This document shows, one piece after another, positions 1 through 10,704 of a stretch of DNA of 64,000 bases. The notes under the pieces were generated by a model. It did not search any database. It saw nothing but the letters and a program-made list of their open reading frames with translations, and was not told the DNA's origin. The DNA is from Anseranas semipalmata (Eukaryota > Chordata > Aves > Anseriformes > Anseranatidae): positions 146,419 to 210,418 of the forward strand of contig VXAA01003135.1 of assembly GCA_013399115.1 (NCBI GenBank), written 5' to 3'. Position 1 is the first letter of the stretch; the number at the start of each line of letters is the position of its first letter. A program made the translations under genes and the position numbers.

Positions 1-1105
1 AATTTAGGTGCAAAAATTAGGTGGTGTGAATAGCCCTCCCTGTTTCAATTCCTGGATGCAAGTCATCCAGAAAATGGTTGTTGCCATGCAAATAAATAAC
101 AGGAACACAAACAGCACCGGTGGCTCCGACAAGGACTTCCTGTGCCCCCCGGCAGGCTAATTAACCTCCCTGTCTCCGTACCTCGAAGTGAGGGTGCGCA
201 GCTCTGCAGGGCTTTCTTGAGCTGTGCTCATTAATATCGGCAGCATACCCTCTGACCCTGGGAGGCAAGTGGGGAGAGACGAGGAAACATTTTTACAGCA
301 GGCAGCTGCTCAGTGTCTTCTCTATTAAGGGAGGTGACAAACATGATGTGTGAGCGCTTGTCAGGAGAAGGGATGCTGCGAGAAGGGCTTCCCTCCCTGG
401 TGAGCGGGTGGGGAGGAAGGGCTGGTGCAGATGTGGGTGCAGATGTGGCCACACGTGCTCATTTCTCCCACACAGGTTTGAGAGCAGCCAGGCACGCTGC
501 TGGTGCAGAGGACAAGCAGATGCTCCTCAGCCTGGTGGAGCGCATGCTGGTGCTGCTGCTAGCAGCTCTGCATAAAGGGCTGCGAGGCACAGGATGGCTG
601 GAGGAGACCACCTCTAAAAAGGCCCCAATTCCTTCAATCTGCAGGTGTTCCTCTAAAGAGAGGAGGAAAACACAGCTTAAGCATGCTGCCTTACCCTGGG
701 AAGGCAAACAAAGCCTACCCATGAATCCCTATGTAACCCTGTGTCCCAGGGCTGTTCCTGTGCACCGTCAGCCCGCTGCAGCTGCCAGGTGCCCAGCCAG
801 GAGATGATTTTGCTCTGCAGCTGCATCTCTCATCAGCACAGGGACAACTCTAATGAGTTTGGTGTCTCTGCTGCAGCCTCCAGCCTGAATTTGTCCCTAG
901 CAGAAAACGATGGTGGCTGCCATCAAGCTGCAGAGGCAGCGGCACTGGAGACCAAAATGCGCTGGGTGGGGGACACACTGAAATTCATCTCTAAGTGCTG
1001 CAGACTTGCAAATTAAATCTTTTACTCTTGGAAATCCCCCGAGCAAAGCAAACTGGACCCTGTGCCCAGCAGCAATCCTTGCTGCAGAGCAGAAGGTGAG
1101 TTACA
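1..1105. other. Unassigned GC-moderate segment with long but unrecognised open frame
   Basis: No gene is recognised here. The longest open frame of the window lies at 313-807 on the + strand (164 codons), with an antisense open frame at 459-722. Long frames on both strands are what locally raised GC gives by chance. The frame contains a leucine-rich stretch near residues 69-85 and Ala/Arg-rich text but no motif I recognise. A consensus-like 5' splice site (AAG|GTGAGT) follows at 1095/1096, just before a T15 tract, but I see no convincing matching acceptor. It could be non-coding exon material or chance. Confidence 0.3.
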
Positions 1106-1120
1106 TTTTTTTTTTTTTTT
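1106..1120. repeat. Poly-T tract (T15)
   Basis: Fifteen consecutive T residues are visible, followed by 'gctgttttcag'. Together they resemble a polypyrimidine tract and acceptor, but they lie only a few bases after a donor-like site, too close for an intron. Confidence 0.9.
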
Positions 1121-2499
1121 GCTGTTTTCAGCCTCCCCAACTTTCATTTTCATCAACTGACTGTGAAAGGTGTTAGTTGTCTCTGAAGCAGCATGGGCAG
1201 ACTCACGCTGAAAGACTTAGCTCTCCTATGAAAGGCTGAGTGGGAGGACTGGCACAGAGCTGAGCTTGATTAGTATTGAGCATAAGTTTTTCCTTGACAA
1301 GGCTTTGGCACATCTCTGATTACTTACCTTTCCTCTGTGCCAAGTCCTTGCAAGACATGTACTGAATGTCCGGTGCCAAACAATTTTTAAATATTAATCA
1401 CTAAGAAGGTGCATAAATTCTATGGCTCAAAAATTGTGTGTGCCATTTGATCTGAAACACAACAACACCGGGCCACGCTTAGTTTCAGTTTCTTGTTTTC
1501 TGTGTTTTAGAGATTTTTTTCCCTCCCTGTTAGCCACTTGTCCATGCAGACCAGGTTAGGTCTATCCCTTGCTTGTGTGTAAACGGGTGCAATTCTGTCA
1601 TTAATCTTGGGCAAAGGCCAGCTTAACTCCCAGCCTTGGTGCCAGTGTGGGTGGCAAGAATGACCAAAGCTGGAAAAGCCTGCTGGGTCAGGGCTTTCAC
1701 AGGTCACAACCTCAACCATGGTGTTTGCACCATGGGTAACCTCTTGCTCCTGTCCTACCCCAGAAAAAGATGACCCTAGGTGCATAAGGCCATTTTTTAG
1801 CAATCATATCTGAGCAAAAGCAAGAATGGCAGGAATGCCCGTAGTCTTTATTTTGGTGTTGCTCTTCTTAGGGGTGAGGTTTGGCCAGATACCAAAGGCT
1901 AAGAAAAGGTTTGTGGGTGGCAACAGAGACAGGACCTCTTTTGTCCTTTCCTTTCTCAGACAAGTAGCCTTCCTACTTCACCTGCCCTGGCTCTGACTCC
2001 CATCTGGACCGCTGGTGGTCTATATTGACTTATCAAAAAAAAAAAATAAAATAAAAAAGACTCTTTTTGCTGGGTTCATGTGCGAAGGAAGAGCCACCTT
2101 GTGAAATCTCACCTTGAGCCTTGCAGCTGAATAAGGTTTGTTCTGGTCAGGTTGCACCGTAAGTTCTTCAAGTCAAATCTAGGGAAACAATCCAGAGAGG
2201 ATTTCAGCTTTGTTCAGCTCAGTAAAGATTGTATAGGCCTTGCTTTTTTTAAGGAAAAGATTGCTAAAAATAGATAAAAACCCTTTAAGATAAAAGGTTG
2301 AAATAGGTAAGGTGATGTTTCCTTCACTGGAAGTGAATGCTTCACTGGACATGGCTGGTAAATAGAAGAGACCAACATTTTTACTTTCTCCTTTTTTCAT
2401 TCAGATCGGTCAGCTTTGGCTCTGTAATGCTCCTCAGCAACGAGCTCTGAAGGCAGGAGATCCACCTGGCTTGAAGTGCTCAGAGCCATGCCATTGGAG
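1121..2499. other. Gene-free segment, nothing recognised
   Basis: This is ordinary mixed-composition vertebrate sequence. It includes an A-rich patch at about 2034-2060 and short chance frames on the minus strand (1507-1803 and 2179-2400). On the minus strand a consensus-like 5' splice site (AAG|GTAAGT) reads across 1322-1330, without a clear partner. I see no repeat family or conserved protein text. Confidence 0.4.
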
Positions 2500-2665
2500 G
2501 GGGACACCCGCAGGTACCTGGCCCCATCTGGAGCTGCTGCTCCCTCTGGCCAGCTGTGAGGAGCAGGGCCAGTTATCCCAGCGCCTTCCCAGGGCCGGCT
2601 ACTGGGCGCAGAGCCTTGCGAGTTTCGGGGCCGCGGTGCGCTACCCACACAGATAGTGAGCAGGG
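2500..2665. promoter_or_regulatory. Small CpG-rich patch
   Basis: In about 150 bases there are roughly ten CpG dinucleotides, including the runs 'gccgcggtgcgc' and 'ggcgcag'. The surrounding kilobases have almost none. Open frames exist on both strands (2471-2656 plus and 2397-2648 minus), which GC richness alone explains. Such patches can mark an orphan CpG island, an alternative promoter or an enhancer. It is too short for a classical CpG island, so the regulatory label is inference. Confidence 0.25.
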
Positions 2666-4540
2666 CGAGGTAGGCTGACAGTTCTCATCTCGCTTTTTAT
2701 GTCTTCTCATTCTTCGTATTTCAAAGACAATATTCAAATGCATTTCAAAAAGCTCTTCATGCTCTTTGATGCCCTGCGATCCAGTTGCTCTTGGGATGTA
2801 AAAGAAATTGCTACCCTATTCCCTTGATTTCTGCTCTCTGGGATGCTTTTACCCATGGATAATCAGTATTTTGGGTACCCTGTGTGGGCAATGCCTCTCA
2901 TAAGATGTGAAGCCATATCTACCTAGCTTTGCAAGTCACTGGAAAATAGAATAGGGATTCCCCTGCCATTGTCCTTTGATAGTGTCTGAAGCCTGCCAAA
3001 ATATCTCAGAATTTCCTGTACGTCAGAGAAGTAATCTGGATTAAAATTTGCCTTGCCTTTCTCCTATTGGCCTATGAAACCTTATGTTCTCTGAATCTCA
3101 TTTCGGTTCATGCTGGCAATGTAGAAGAATCTACTGCTTTCAGGGAAAATGCCTTTTTAACAACCTTCAAAATGTGCACATTTTGAAATTCATTTTTGTT
3201 TGGCTTCAGAACAAAATTCAGAATTCTCAAAATGTCACCTTTCCAAGAATTGTTGGGTGGGGTAAAGTTTCTAAAATTTTAATTTCAAAGCCCAGAAATG
3301 TGCTTTTCTGTTTCATACTTTCACTTGTGTTTCAACTGTTTTGTGACCTTCAATAGCGGTGGTGAAGTAATATGTCCCGATCCTGTTGATTTATTGTATT
3401 GTAAAAGTAGAAATCTTCTATTCTTTTTATGTTTTTACCAAGGGATAACTTATCATGGGGGTAGCCATATGTGACTGAAAATGTATAATAAACTTTTCAA
3501 TTAAAATTTGAAATCAGTATTCCATTTTAAATCATCGCATGTAAGTACAAATCAAAGTGAACATATTTTATGTAATATCAATTTTTAAACAATGCCATTT
3601 TTGACCAGAAAATGTTATAATTTAAAATTTTGTTGAAGCTTTAGTCCTTGGCTTCTCTTTAGAAGTTGCAGTTCAAAGCCATAGGGAAGCCCTATGGTAC
3701 TTTGTAATTTGATACAGTTTTTTTGTTTGTTTGTTTTGTTTTGATCTAGACGCTTCTCAGTTTTTCTTAAAAATTGCTGATGCAGCCAAAGAAAGGGGCA
3801 GGTAAGTGGAGATAATGCACATCTATTTTGAACAAAGATTTGTCTGACTCTTTCCAGCCCAGCCCCTCAAAATGAGTGACTCTGTACATTTTATTTAGCT
3901 CTGAACTGTTAGTAAAGCTGCTGTAACAGCAAGGTGATCCTTTTAAAATGCAGAAGCTACAGTGATGGGATGAGAGTCCCCAAACCATTTGTTGTGGAAA
4001 TGCAGTCATACTATTTGTTTCCAAGAAATGTGTCCTGACTTCTGTGTCCAAGTCAAGTGAGGTTAGCTCACTTTCAGGTTGTAAAGTAAACTTCAGGCTG
4101 TCAAGGGTGATTGAGATCACACATACTGTGGTCCAGCTGTGGGATATAGCCATTCGCTTTAAGTGTAACCCCAGGACCTTATCATGTCATATCATATTTA
4201 GGTCTGCAAACCTATGGTTTCTCTGGGAATAACTCTGACACAGCGTGTGAATGGAAAAATCATTAAAAAAACTTCAGAGAGCCTTGCTGAGAATAAGGAG
4301 CATGACTTCCTCGCCCAAATTAGCTGTGTTTGAAGGTATGAAGCAGGAGAGGGGAGATAGGAGTGCAATTAGTCATGGTAATGCCACCTCTGGGTTAGAC
4401 CAAGTGAAACCCAGTGAAGTGTTTCTGTAGTTTTGTGTTTTCCAAGGGCTGTATGTTGCTACTTTGGACAAATGAAGTACTGCAATTCTTTCACATCTCC
4501 AAGACCCCCAGTCAGCTTTAAATGATCCAGCATCCACTCA
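2666..4540. other. AT-rich gene-free segment
   Basis: The segment is A/T-rich, especially 3400-3620, with a (TTTG)n-like T/G-rich run at about 3718-3743. An open frame at 3767-4153 on the minus strand (128 codons) has no recognisable family text. I see no mobile element signature. Confidence 0.4.
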
Positions 4541-5480
4541 TCTCTACTGCCCAGTTGAAGACATTTCCCTCTCTGATATCCTTCCAGCTGCTTGACCCTG
4601 CACCTCTTGAGCAGATCAAGTCACTTGCCGAAGGAGGAGCGGTGGCATTTCAAGCCCCTGGCAGGAGGAGAGGAGCTGGAAGTCTTGGGAGTGATTCTCG
4701 GTCTGTGCCTTCATGCCAAGTGGTGGGGCTGGCCATGGCTTTCAGAGGGCTGAAGGCACCCTGGCCGGTGCACAGCCCAAGACCGAGCCCTTTGTAGGGT
4801 GTCCCAGTGTTAAACACCCCAAAGCTCTGGGGAAAGCCTGCAGTGCTGGCTCCTGAAAGACACCCACCCCTCCACCCCCCACGGCCTGGAAAACTTCTCA
4901 CTTCACCCGGGAACATGATGCTATGGAAAAGATTGAAAAAAATGAACCCCCTCTCCACCCCCTCCAAGTAGGCTAAGTGCCGATCTCCTTCATGTCTCTG
5001 ATGTCTTATCACATTTCAGATGCTGTCACTACACCCGGCTGGGATATTTGCAGTGGAAATACCTCAGGAGAAATTAGAACAGTTTTGGTAAAAGTAAATA
5101 TCCAGAACTCAGCCTCCTCTGCATTGCAATGTGATGGGATTTGGAAAGAGTAAAGAGATGTGTGAAAGAAAGAACTTGTTTATGCAGGAAGCTGCTGTGA
5201 AGCAGGACAAACTGGGCTTCACAGCTCTGTGCTGCCATGCTGAAGCCGTTTCCAGCGCGGGAGTTAGGCATTTGAAAACCACCTGCAGTGTAAAAAGCCA
5301 TCCGCTCTCCTGCGGCTTTCTCTGCAAGCTGCTCACTGGTGCTGTCATGAGACAGTAACGCAGCACCGTTCCCTAGGCCCTCCATGTCCCTGTACACTGG
5401 AGTGCAGGCTTTCTCGCCCCTTTGGCCAACGTCTGCTTCAGTCAATTAAAAACTATTTATGTGTTGTTTTACTACATGAT
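4541..5480. other. Gene-free segment with GC-richer core
   Basis: Raised GC at about 4640-4910 produces overlapping open frames on both strands (4522-4797 plus and 4650-5012 minus), and 4860-4890 is C-rich. A 123-codon minus-strand frame covers 5074-5445, with hydrophilic text in its first half, but I recognise no family. None of these has supporting splice or start context that I can judge reliably. Confidence 0.3.
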
Positions 5481-5482
5481 TG

Positions 5483-5510
5483 GCATGCATGTGTGCATGC
5501 GTGCACATAC
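5483..5510. repeat. Alternating purine-pyrimidine tract (Z-DNA-prone)
   Basis: Twenty-eight bases alternate strictly purine/pyrimidine, mixing GC, AT and GT/AC steps ('gcatgcatgtgtgcatgc' continuing to 'gtgcacatac'). Such tracts can adopt Z-form DNA under supercoiling. The alternation is seen directly; any role is inference. Confidence 0.7.
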
Positions 5511-6819
5511 TTTGCAATTCATTTGCAGCTGGTAATGACTCACAAATTGAGGATGCTGCCGTATAGCCTCAAAACAGGAATATAGCCGCAGATAAAAAAA
5601 GGAGAGGGAGCTGGGGCTGGGACAGAGGGAAGCTTTTTGGCACCTATCGCTGCATCTACGTTCCTCAGAAGTGGCCTCTTGCTGAAGAGTGTCTGCTATA
5701 AAGGCCCGGTGGCCACAGCTGGGTGTGCTGACTATCCTCAGGAGTGGTGCCCAAGAAGACTGAACTGTACACAAGGTCTTCCTTCAGTCTGTGGAAAGCC
5801 CCAGGGCTCTCACACTTGCNTTTTTCAGAGCCCTGTAAAAATGGCAAGTGCTGACTATCCAAATAGATGCTTGCTGGAAAATATTCTCCTCTGCATAGAC
5901 CACACTTCCTTTTGTACTCTGCTTTTCAGTAGATTTCCCATTACCTTTGGGGTATTGACATGTGACCAGCATCCCATGTGATAAGCAATATGCATGCTCT
6001 TGCTCTTGTAAACTAACATGCGTCTTTTGTACACAGAGGTGCATCCCGCTTTTGCCACAGGGAAAGGTTGTTTCCACGCACAGTTACCCTAAAGCACTCC
6101 AAAGGCTCTAAAATCACACTGTAACCTACCTGGAAGCAGTTGGTGTTCACTTGCCGTGGTGAAGTGAGGCTCTGTGATCAACTTGGAGTGGCAAATGGAT
6201 GGTGAGCCCAGCTGTACCAGCTCCTCTGATGACTGCATGTTATCCTTCCAAATTGCTGTCTTTCAGACACAGGATATTAAGTTATTGCTTTCAGACATGT
6301 CGACCAGGAGATTGTTAGACCAGACAGCTTGTACACATTGGCGTGATCAAGGATGTTCTCCCTGGAAAGATTGAGCCGCTGAATAAAAAAATATATGATT
6401 TTCTTAGAAAATCGCTTTCTTTCTCCAGGTGGTTGAGTATCTTTCAGGGTCCAAACCAATGTGTCTTTGGCCTTTGACTAAACACTGGAAGTCTGGTAGA
6501 CAACATAACAAAGTGCTGAAACAAGTACTCCAGAAACAAAGCAGCAGCAGCACCAGTATCTCCCCTCCTACTGCAGCATTTTCTTTAGAAAGCTAAATAA
6601 TATTTACCAGATTTGTACATATGTCTCTAATGAATTCTGAAAACACTTTTAGAAATACCTGTCCCTCTTTCAATTATCTCCTTTCAGCAAGTAGCACTAT
6701 TGCTGCTCAGTGGGGTCTGAAACATTAATGACATTTCCCAGCAGGGGCCTAGATGGATGAGGCAAAGTAGAAAGAATTGGTTTAGGCATGGAGAAAAGCA
6801 TTGAAATCAGAAATCTCAA
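5511..6819. other. Gene-free segment, nothing recognised
   Basis: Mixed composition. Chance frames of 60-114 codons occur on both strands, one of them crossing a single ambiguous base at 5820. I recognise no interspersed repeat or coding motif. Confidence 0.4.
5820..5820. other. Ambiguous base (n)
   Basis: A single undetermined base lies between 'cacacttgc' and 'tttttcag'. It may hide a homopolymer length difference in the following T run. Confidence 0.95.
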
Positions 6820-7140
6820 AGTTATGCTAAGTTTTGTAATTTTATTAGTTAATTTAACAGTTCATTTAACAACTGTTAATCAGTTTTTTAAAAATAATTA
6901 TTCCCTCTAATTAGAAACACTTAATATTATATTGGTTTTCTTATTTAAACCTCATGGTTATCTTTCACTTGTGAAAACTGTAAATTTAACCCTTAATATT
7001 GAAAGCAGATCCTCACCATTTTGAATATAATTTTATAACATGGCTATTAGATGTTCTCTGTAATTAATATTCTTAAATTATCATGACCTTTTATCTAAGA
7101 ACCCATAGAAGAAAAATAAATTAAACCTTCTATAAATTCA
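6820..7140. other. Strongly AT-rich block with TAAT-type motifs and an inverted repeat
   Basis: The block is dominated by A/T and contains many TTAAT and TAATT words, typical of homeodomain-type binding sequence. It also has a 9-bp inverted repeat, ttaacagtt at 6854-6862 and aactgttaa at 6871-6879, spaced by 8 bases; each arm contains a MYB-like AACTG/CAGTT core. This could be a conserved regulatory element or simply an AT-rich stretch. Comparison with other birds would decide. Confidence 0.3.
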
Positions 7141-7310
7141 AGTTTTTTTCTGAAGATCTTTCAGATATGTTTACTTGAGACAAATTACTCATCCTCTATT
7201 TTTTTTGAACTTGAGTGAGCTCTCTAATAGACTTTACCAAGTTTCAGATAATGTTGATCATCTAAAACTTCAGAAAGGAAGAGAACTATCTGTTTTCTCA
7301 AAAGGAAATT

Positions 7311-7333
7311 TTCCTCTCCTCTCCTCTCCTCTC
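7311..7333. repeat. (TCTCC)n microsatellite, left part before gap
   Basis: Pentanucleotide repeats of the TCCTC/CTCCT type run directly into an assembly gap. The same unit resumes on the other side (7427-7463), so the gap lies within one pyrimidine-rich array whose true length is unknown. Confidence 0.9.
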
Positions 7334-7417
7334 NNNNNNNNNNNNNNNNNNNNNNNNNNNNNNNNNNNNNNNNNNNNNNNNNNNNNNNNNNNNNNNNNNN
7401 NNNNNNNNNNNNNNNNN
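7334..7417. other. Assembly gap (84 N)
   Basis: A run of N interrupts a pentanucleotide microsatellite. The N count should not be taken as a measured length. Confidence 0.98.
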
Positions 7418-7426
7418 ATCGCATCT

Positions 7427-7463
7427 TTTCCTCTCCTCTCCTCTCCTCTCCTCTCCTCCTCTC
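7427..7463. repeat. (TCTCC)n microsatellite, right part after gap
   Basis: CTCTC/CTCCT pentamer copies continue after the gap. The other strand is a pure polypurine (GGAGA)n run, which is prone to triplex formation and polymerase slippage and probably explains the gap. Confidence 0.9.
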
Positions 7464-7834
7464 GTTTCATGTAGTGATAATTGAATGTTTTCCAGAAGTA
7501 TGTTAAATATACTCTGTTACTAACGGTGAACTAACACTTGTTATTGGAAATTTGTTCTTGCTCTTATTCTCTCTCCACAAGGGCAGGATTGTTTGAGCTG
7601 TTCAGTTTTTAAATTATAGTGGGCTTTTCACCCTTTTATTCTAAATGTACCTGTCACTTGGTGTTTATGTAGGTAAAGAAAAAAATGATGGTTGCAGTAT
7701 TGCATGTTGCAGTAGGAGCCTAATTTGGTGAGGTCTGCAAGGGCCTGCTTGCACATCAACCCAAACAAAAGAAACCTTCATTTCCCTCACAGTCAGTCTT
7801 TGTTCTTGTGCAATAAACTTCTGCTGCACCTCAG

Positions 7835-7952
7835 ACTTGAATCTCCCATCCTAACAAGCAAGCATGTTTCTAAGAACTTGAGTGTGCAAAATGCTGATTG
7901 TCCCAGGCTTCTGGAGAAGGGGGAGAGTCATAGATGCTCAGTGTTTAACAAG
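7835..7952 (+). other. Candidate internal exon, unrecognised
   Basis: A pyrimidine-leaning 3' splice site (ttctgctgcacctcag|A) is followed 118 bases later by a consensus 5' splice site (AAG|GTGAGT). One frame, beginning as CTC-AGA-CTT across the junction, is open across the whole interval and reads mixed polar text ending in CSVFNK. The exon would end at a codon boundary. I recognise no protein family. A chance pairing of sites is quite possible. Confidence 0.2.
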
Positions 7953-9208
7953 GTGAGTTTTTACAGCATTTAATGCACCTGTCCATGTGTTTTTTGTTTT
8001 TTGTTTTTTTTTGGTTTGCTTTGTTTTTGACAGTTTTTAAGGATTTCTATTTCAGTATCTCATGAATATGTTATTTGTAGGTCAGGTACAGTCTCTTCAC
8101 TGAATTCTCCTGAATTGTTGTGGAGTACGAAATATGTAGCTTTACTGCTGCTGCATAGAGCTGAGGGCCTGGAGCCATTTGATCCTGTCAGGTTGAAAAC
8201 CTTGCTAGGGTTGCTTATAAAGGGATAAAAAAGCAGCGGTAGGAATAAAAGCTCTTGCAGCTTCACCCAAAGCAAGGGAGACTGAAGGTAAGGAGTTTCT
8301 GGAAGCACTAACCTGAGGTGGGCAGAGCAATTGATTTGCTGGCCATTTTATTTTTATCCAAAGAATAAAACAGTCCTGAAATTATCTAGGCTTGGCACTG
8401 AATTGTTGATGAGCTTGCTGACATGAAGTTAAAGAGATTTGAAAAAACAACATATGGACTAAGATATGATAAGGACAGGATGCCTCTCACTCACAGAAAT
8501 ACCAGGAGATAGTTATAACACTCAGCGATTACACAGGATTTCTTGAAAACATGTCTTGTCTTTTTACCACCTGCCTTTTTGCAAGGGGAACTCAGGATAA
8601 TACCCTCAAGGGAGATGTCTCCTCTCCTGCTGTTTCACATTATCAACTTGCAAAAGAAAGGGCTGGAAACAGCCCAGCTCCTGGAAGTGCCCAAGTTGTC
8701 TTGGCTCCAAGCTACCTGAAAGACTGCTTTGCTTAGGTGTGTAATCTCCATGGAAGTAAAAACACTCCATTTTTTTTTAGAATCATCTGAGTCATTTAAG
8801 GCATGCTTTCAGAGAAAAATTAGCAAAGTAAAGGGCTAAGTTCTTGATTATTTACTGGCAACAAAGTTACAATGCAGAAATATGAAAAAATAAATGCAGA
8901 CTTCAAGCATACCTAACACCTACAGCTTGCTCTGTCTGTTACATAGGGTTTCTTTGTGGAAACCAAGGAGATATTTCTGTCCCTCAGTCGTTTCAGGATT
9001 GGACCTCAGATGGGGCTTCCCTGTGTCCCTTCTCGCTGACACTGCAAGCCAAGCTGTTTCTTTCTGCTGCTGAATGCAGGCAAATGGTCGTATAATTTCC
9101 AGAAACTTCTAAGCCTCATCCACCTGCTATTTTTCTCTTCTAATCTACCTTTTAGCTTAATCTGGTATACATTTACCTACTACCTATTAAGAGAATCTTT
9201 GCAGTGCC

Positions 9209-9227
9209 TTTTTTTTTTTTTTTTTTT
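9209..9227. repeat. Poly-T tract (T19)
   Basis: Nineteen consecutive T residues are visible. There is no adjacent LINE or SINE body that would make this a retroposon tail. Confidence 0.9.
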
Positions 9228-10437
9228 GGATACTTTCTTCTTCCTCAATTGAAATGCAACTATGAAGCTATAATGTAGCATTTATCTAAGGCTTGTCATA
9301 AAGGTTCTTTCCAAAAAAGTTTAGATTCCTATTTAGTTTGCTAACCTTTCATGAATACTAGCTACAGATGGAAGGGGTATGGGACATGGAACGATTATCC
9401 CTCTTCAGTGATGTTAATTTTATGGGATATGTTTTGTCCAAACCTGAAGTGGTCCAATCATATATGTGCATGCTTTGATGTCACTTGGAGCTTGCAGATA
9501 AGTCTAATGCTTTACGACGACTCTTGATTCTGGTACCTTTACAGCTTTATCCTAGGATTACTGAAATTTATGGCCAAAAATGTATCCTTCGGTTTTAACT
9601 GTAGACCTCTTAGGAAGGAAAAATATTGTCCTGAACTTAAACCAGAAATTATGATCACCAGCAGAGCTTTTACCTGGTTTTCTTGCCTATGTCTACATGG
9701 CTTCCTGCAGTACCATATGACTGCTATATCCCCAGTTCTGTAAAGAGAAATTTACCAATGATGTCACCATAACTTTTCTAATTAATATATGTTCACACCA
9801 TCTTTAAGAGCTGCTAGTAAATTTTGACTCTTCCAGCACATAAATCTGCAACATGCTAGCAGTTCCTTTCCAAAATGGGAGAGGCATATCACCTACAACT
9901 CACTTGCAATCGCCCTTCCAGGCTAGTTAGGGTAAGAAGTTTCAAGATCTGATTCATCATGATACAGATGAGATTATGCTTTCAAATTCATCCTTGGCTC
10001 TGTCTCTTAACATTTCTACTAAATGCTGAGCTGACAGCTTATGTCAATGCACAGGCTTTGCATTTTGCCTCACTGTTATGAGACTTTGCAAACTCTCTGC
10101 AATAGTAGTAACATATTCTGTAATAAATAACTAGTTTGAAAAATTAATGTTGCATGAAGAAAGTGGCTGAAAAAATAGTATGCTCCTGAGAGGTCAAAAA
10201 ATAATTGTTTGTAGAAACAGAGTCTGGTGTGCCATGCAGACTTTCCTGTGCAAATTAATTGTTATTTATCTGTCAGAAATAATCCTACACATTGGCTAAT
10301 AGAACCAAGATTTGGGAAAAGGTGGAGAGAAGTTGTCTAATTAGGTAGGTAAGGATATAATTCCTTGCCACAGGAAATATTAAACAAATGTTAGTACATG
10401 TTTGCTCCCAGAGCATTGACCTTGATAATGACATGTT

Positions 10438-10457
10438 GAGAGAGAGAGAGAGAGAGA
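10438..10457. repeat. (GA)n microsatellite
   Basis: Ten GA units, uninterrupted, lie between 'acatgtt' and 'ccctttttg'. Confidence 0.95.
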
Positions 10458-10688
10458 CCCTTTTTGAATAACACTTATGGTCTTATTAATAAGTGATTAC
10501 ATCTTGGCAAGGCACAAATATATAGAAAAATCAATACTAATTCATTTGGGTCGCTCAGCAACATTTGATATGATGGACTGCAAATCCATGCTGGGTTCCT
10601 GGTGACTCTGCTAGGGGTAGCTATTTCTGTGCTTCCGTTACTCCATGTCTTTTTTCTTGAAAACTCTCAAAAACTGACATTAAGCAGA

Positions 10689-10704
10689 TTTTTTTTTTTT
10701 TTTT
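10689..10704. repeat. Poly-T tract (T16)
   Basis: Sixteen consecutive T residues follow 'aagcaga'. No retroposon body is recognised beside the tract. Confidence 0.9.

Larger units (their letters stand above)
7464..10437. other. Gene-free segment, mostly single-copy
   Basis: AT-leaning sequence with T-rich runs around 7988-8030. A possible exon (7835-7952) is listed separately. Other open frames (8060-8308 minus and 8551-8736 plus) show no family text. I recognise no mobile element here. Confidence 0.4.

Noticed and set aside
313..807. Longest open frame (164 codons) as a gene
   Set aside because: Locally raised GC also gives antisense frames; there is no recognisable domain, promoter or splice support, and repeated Ala/Arg/Leu text looks compositional.
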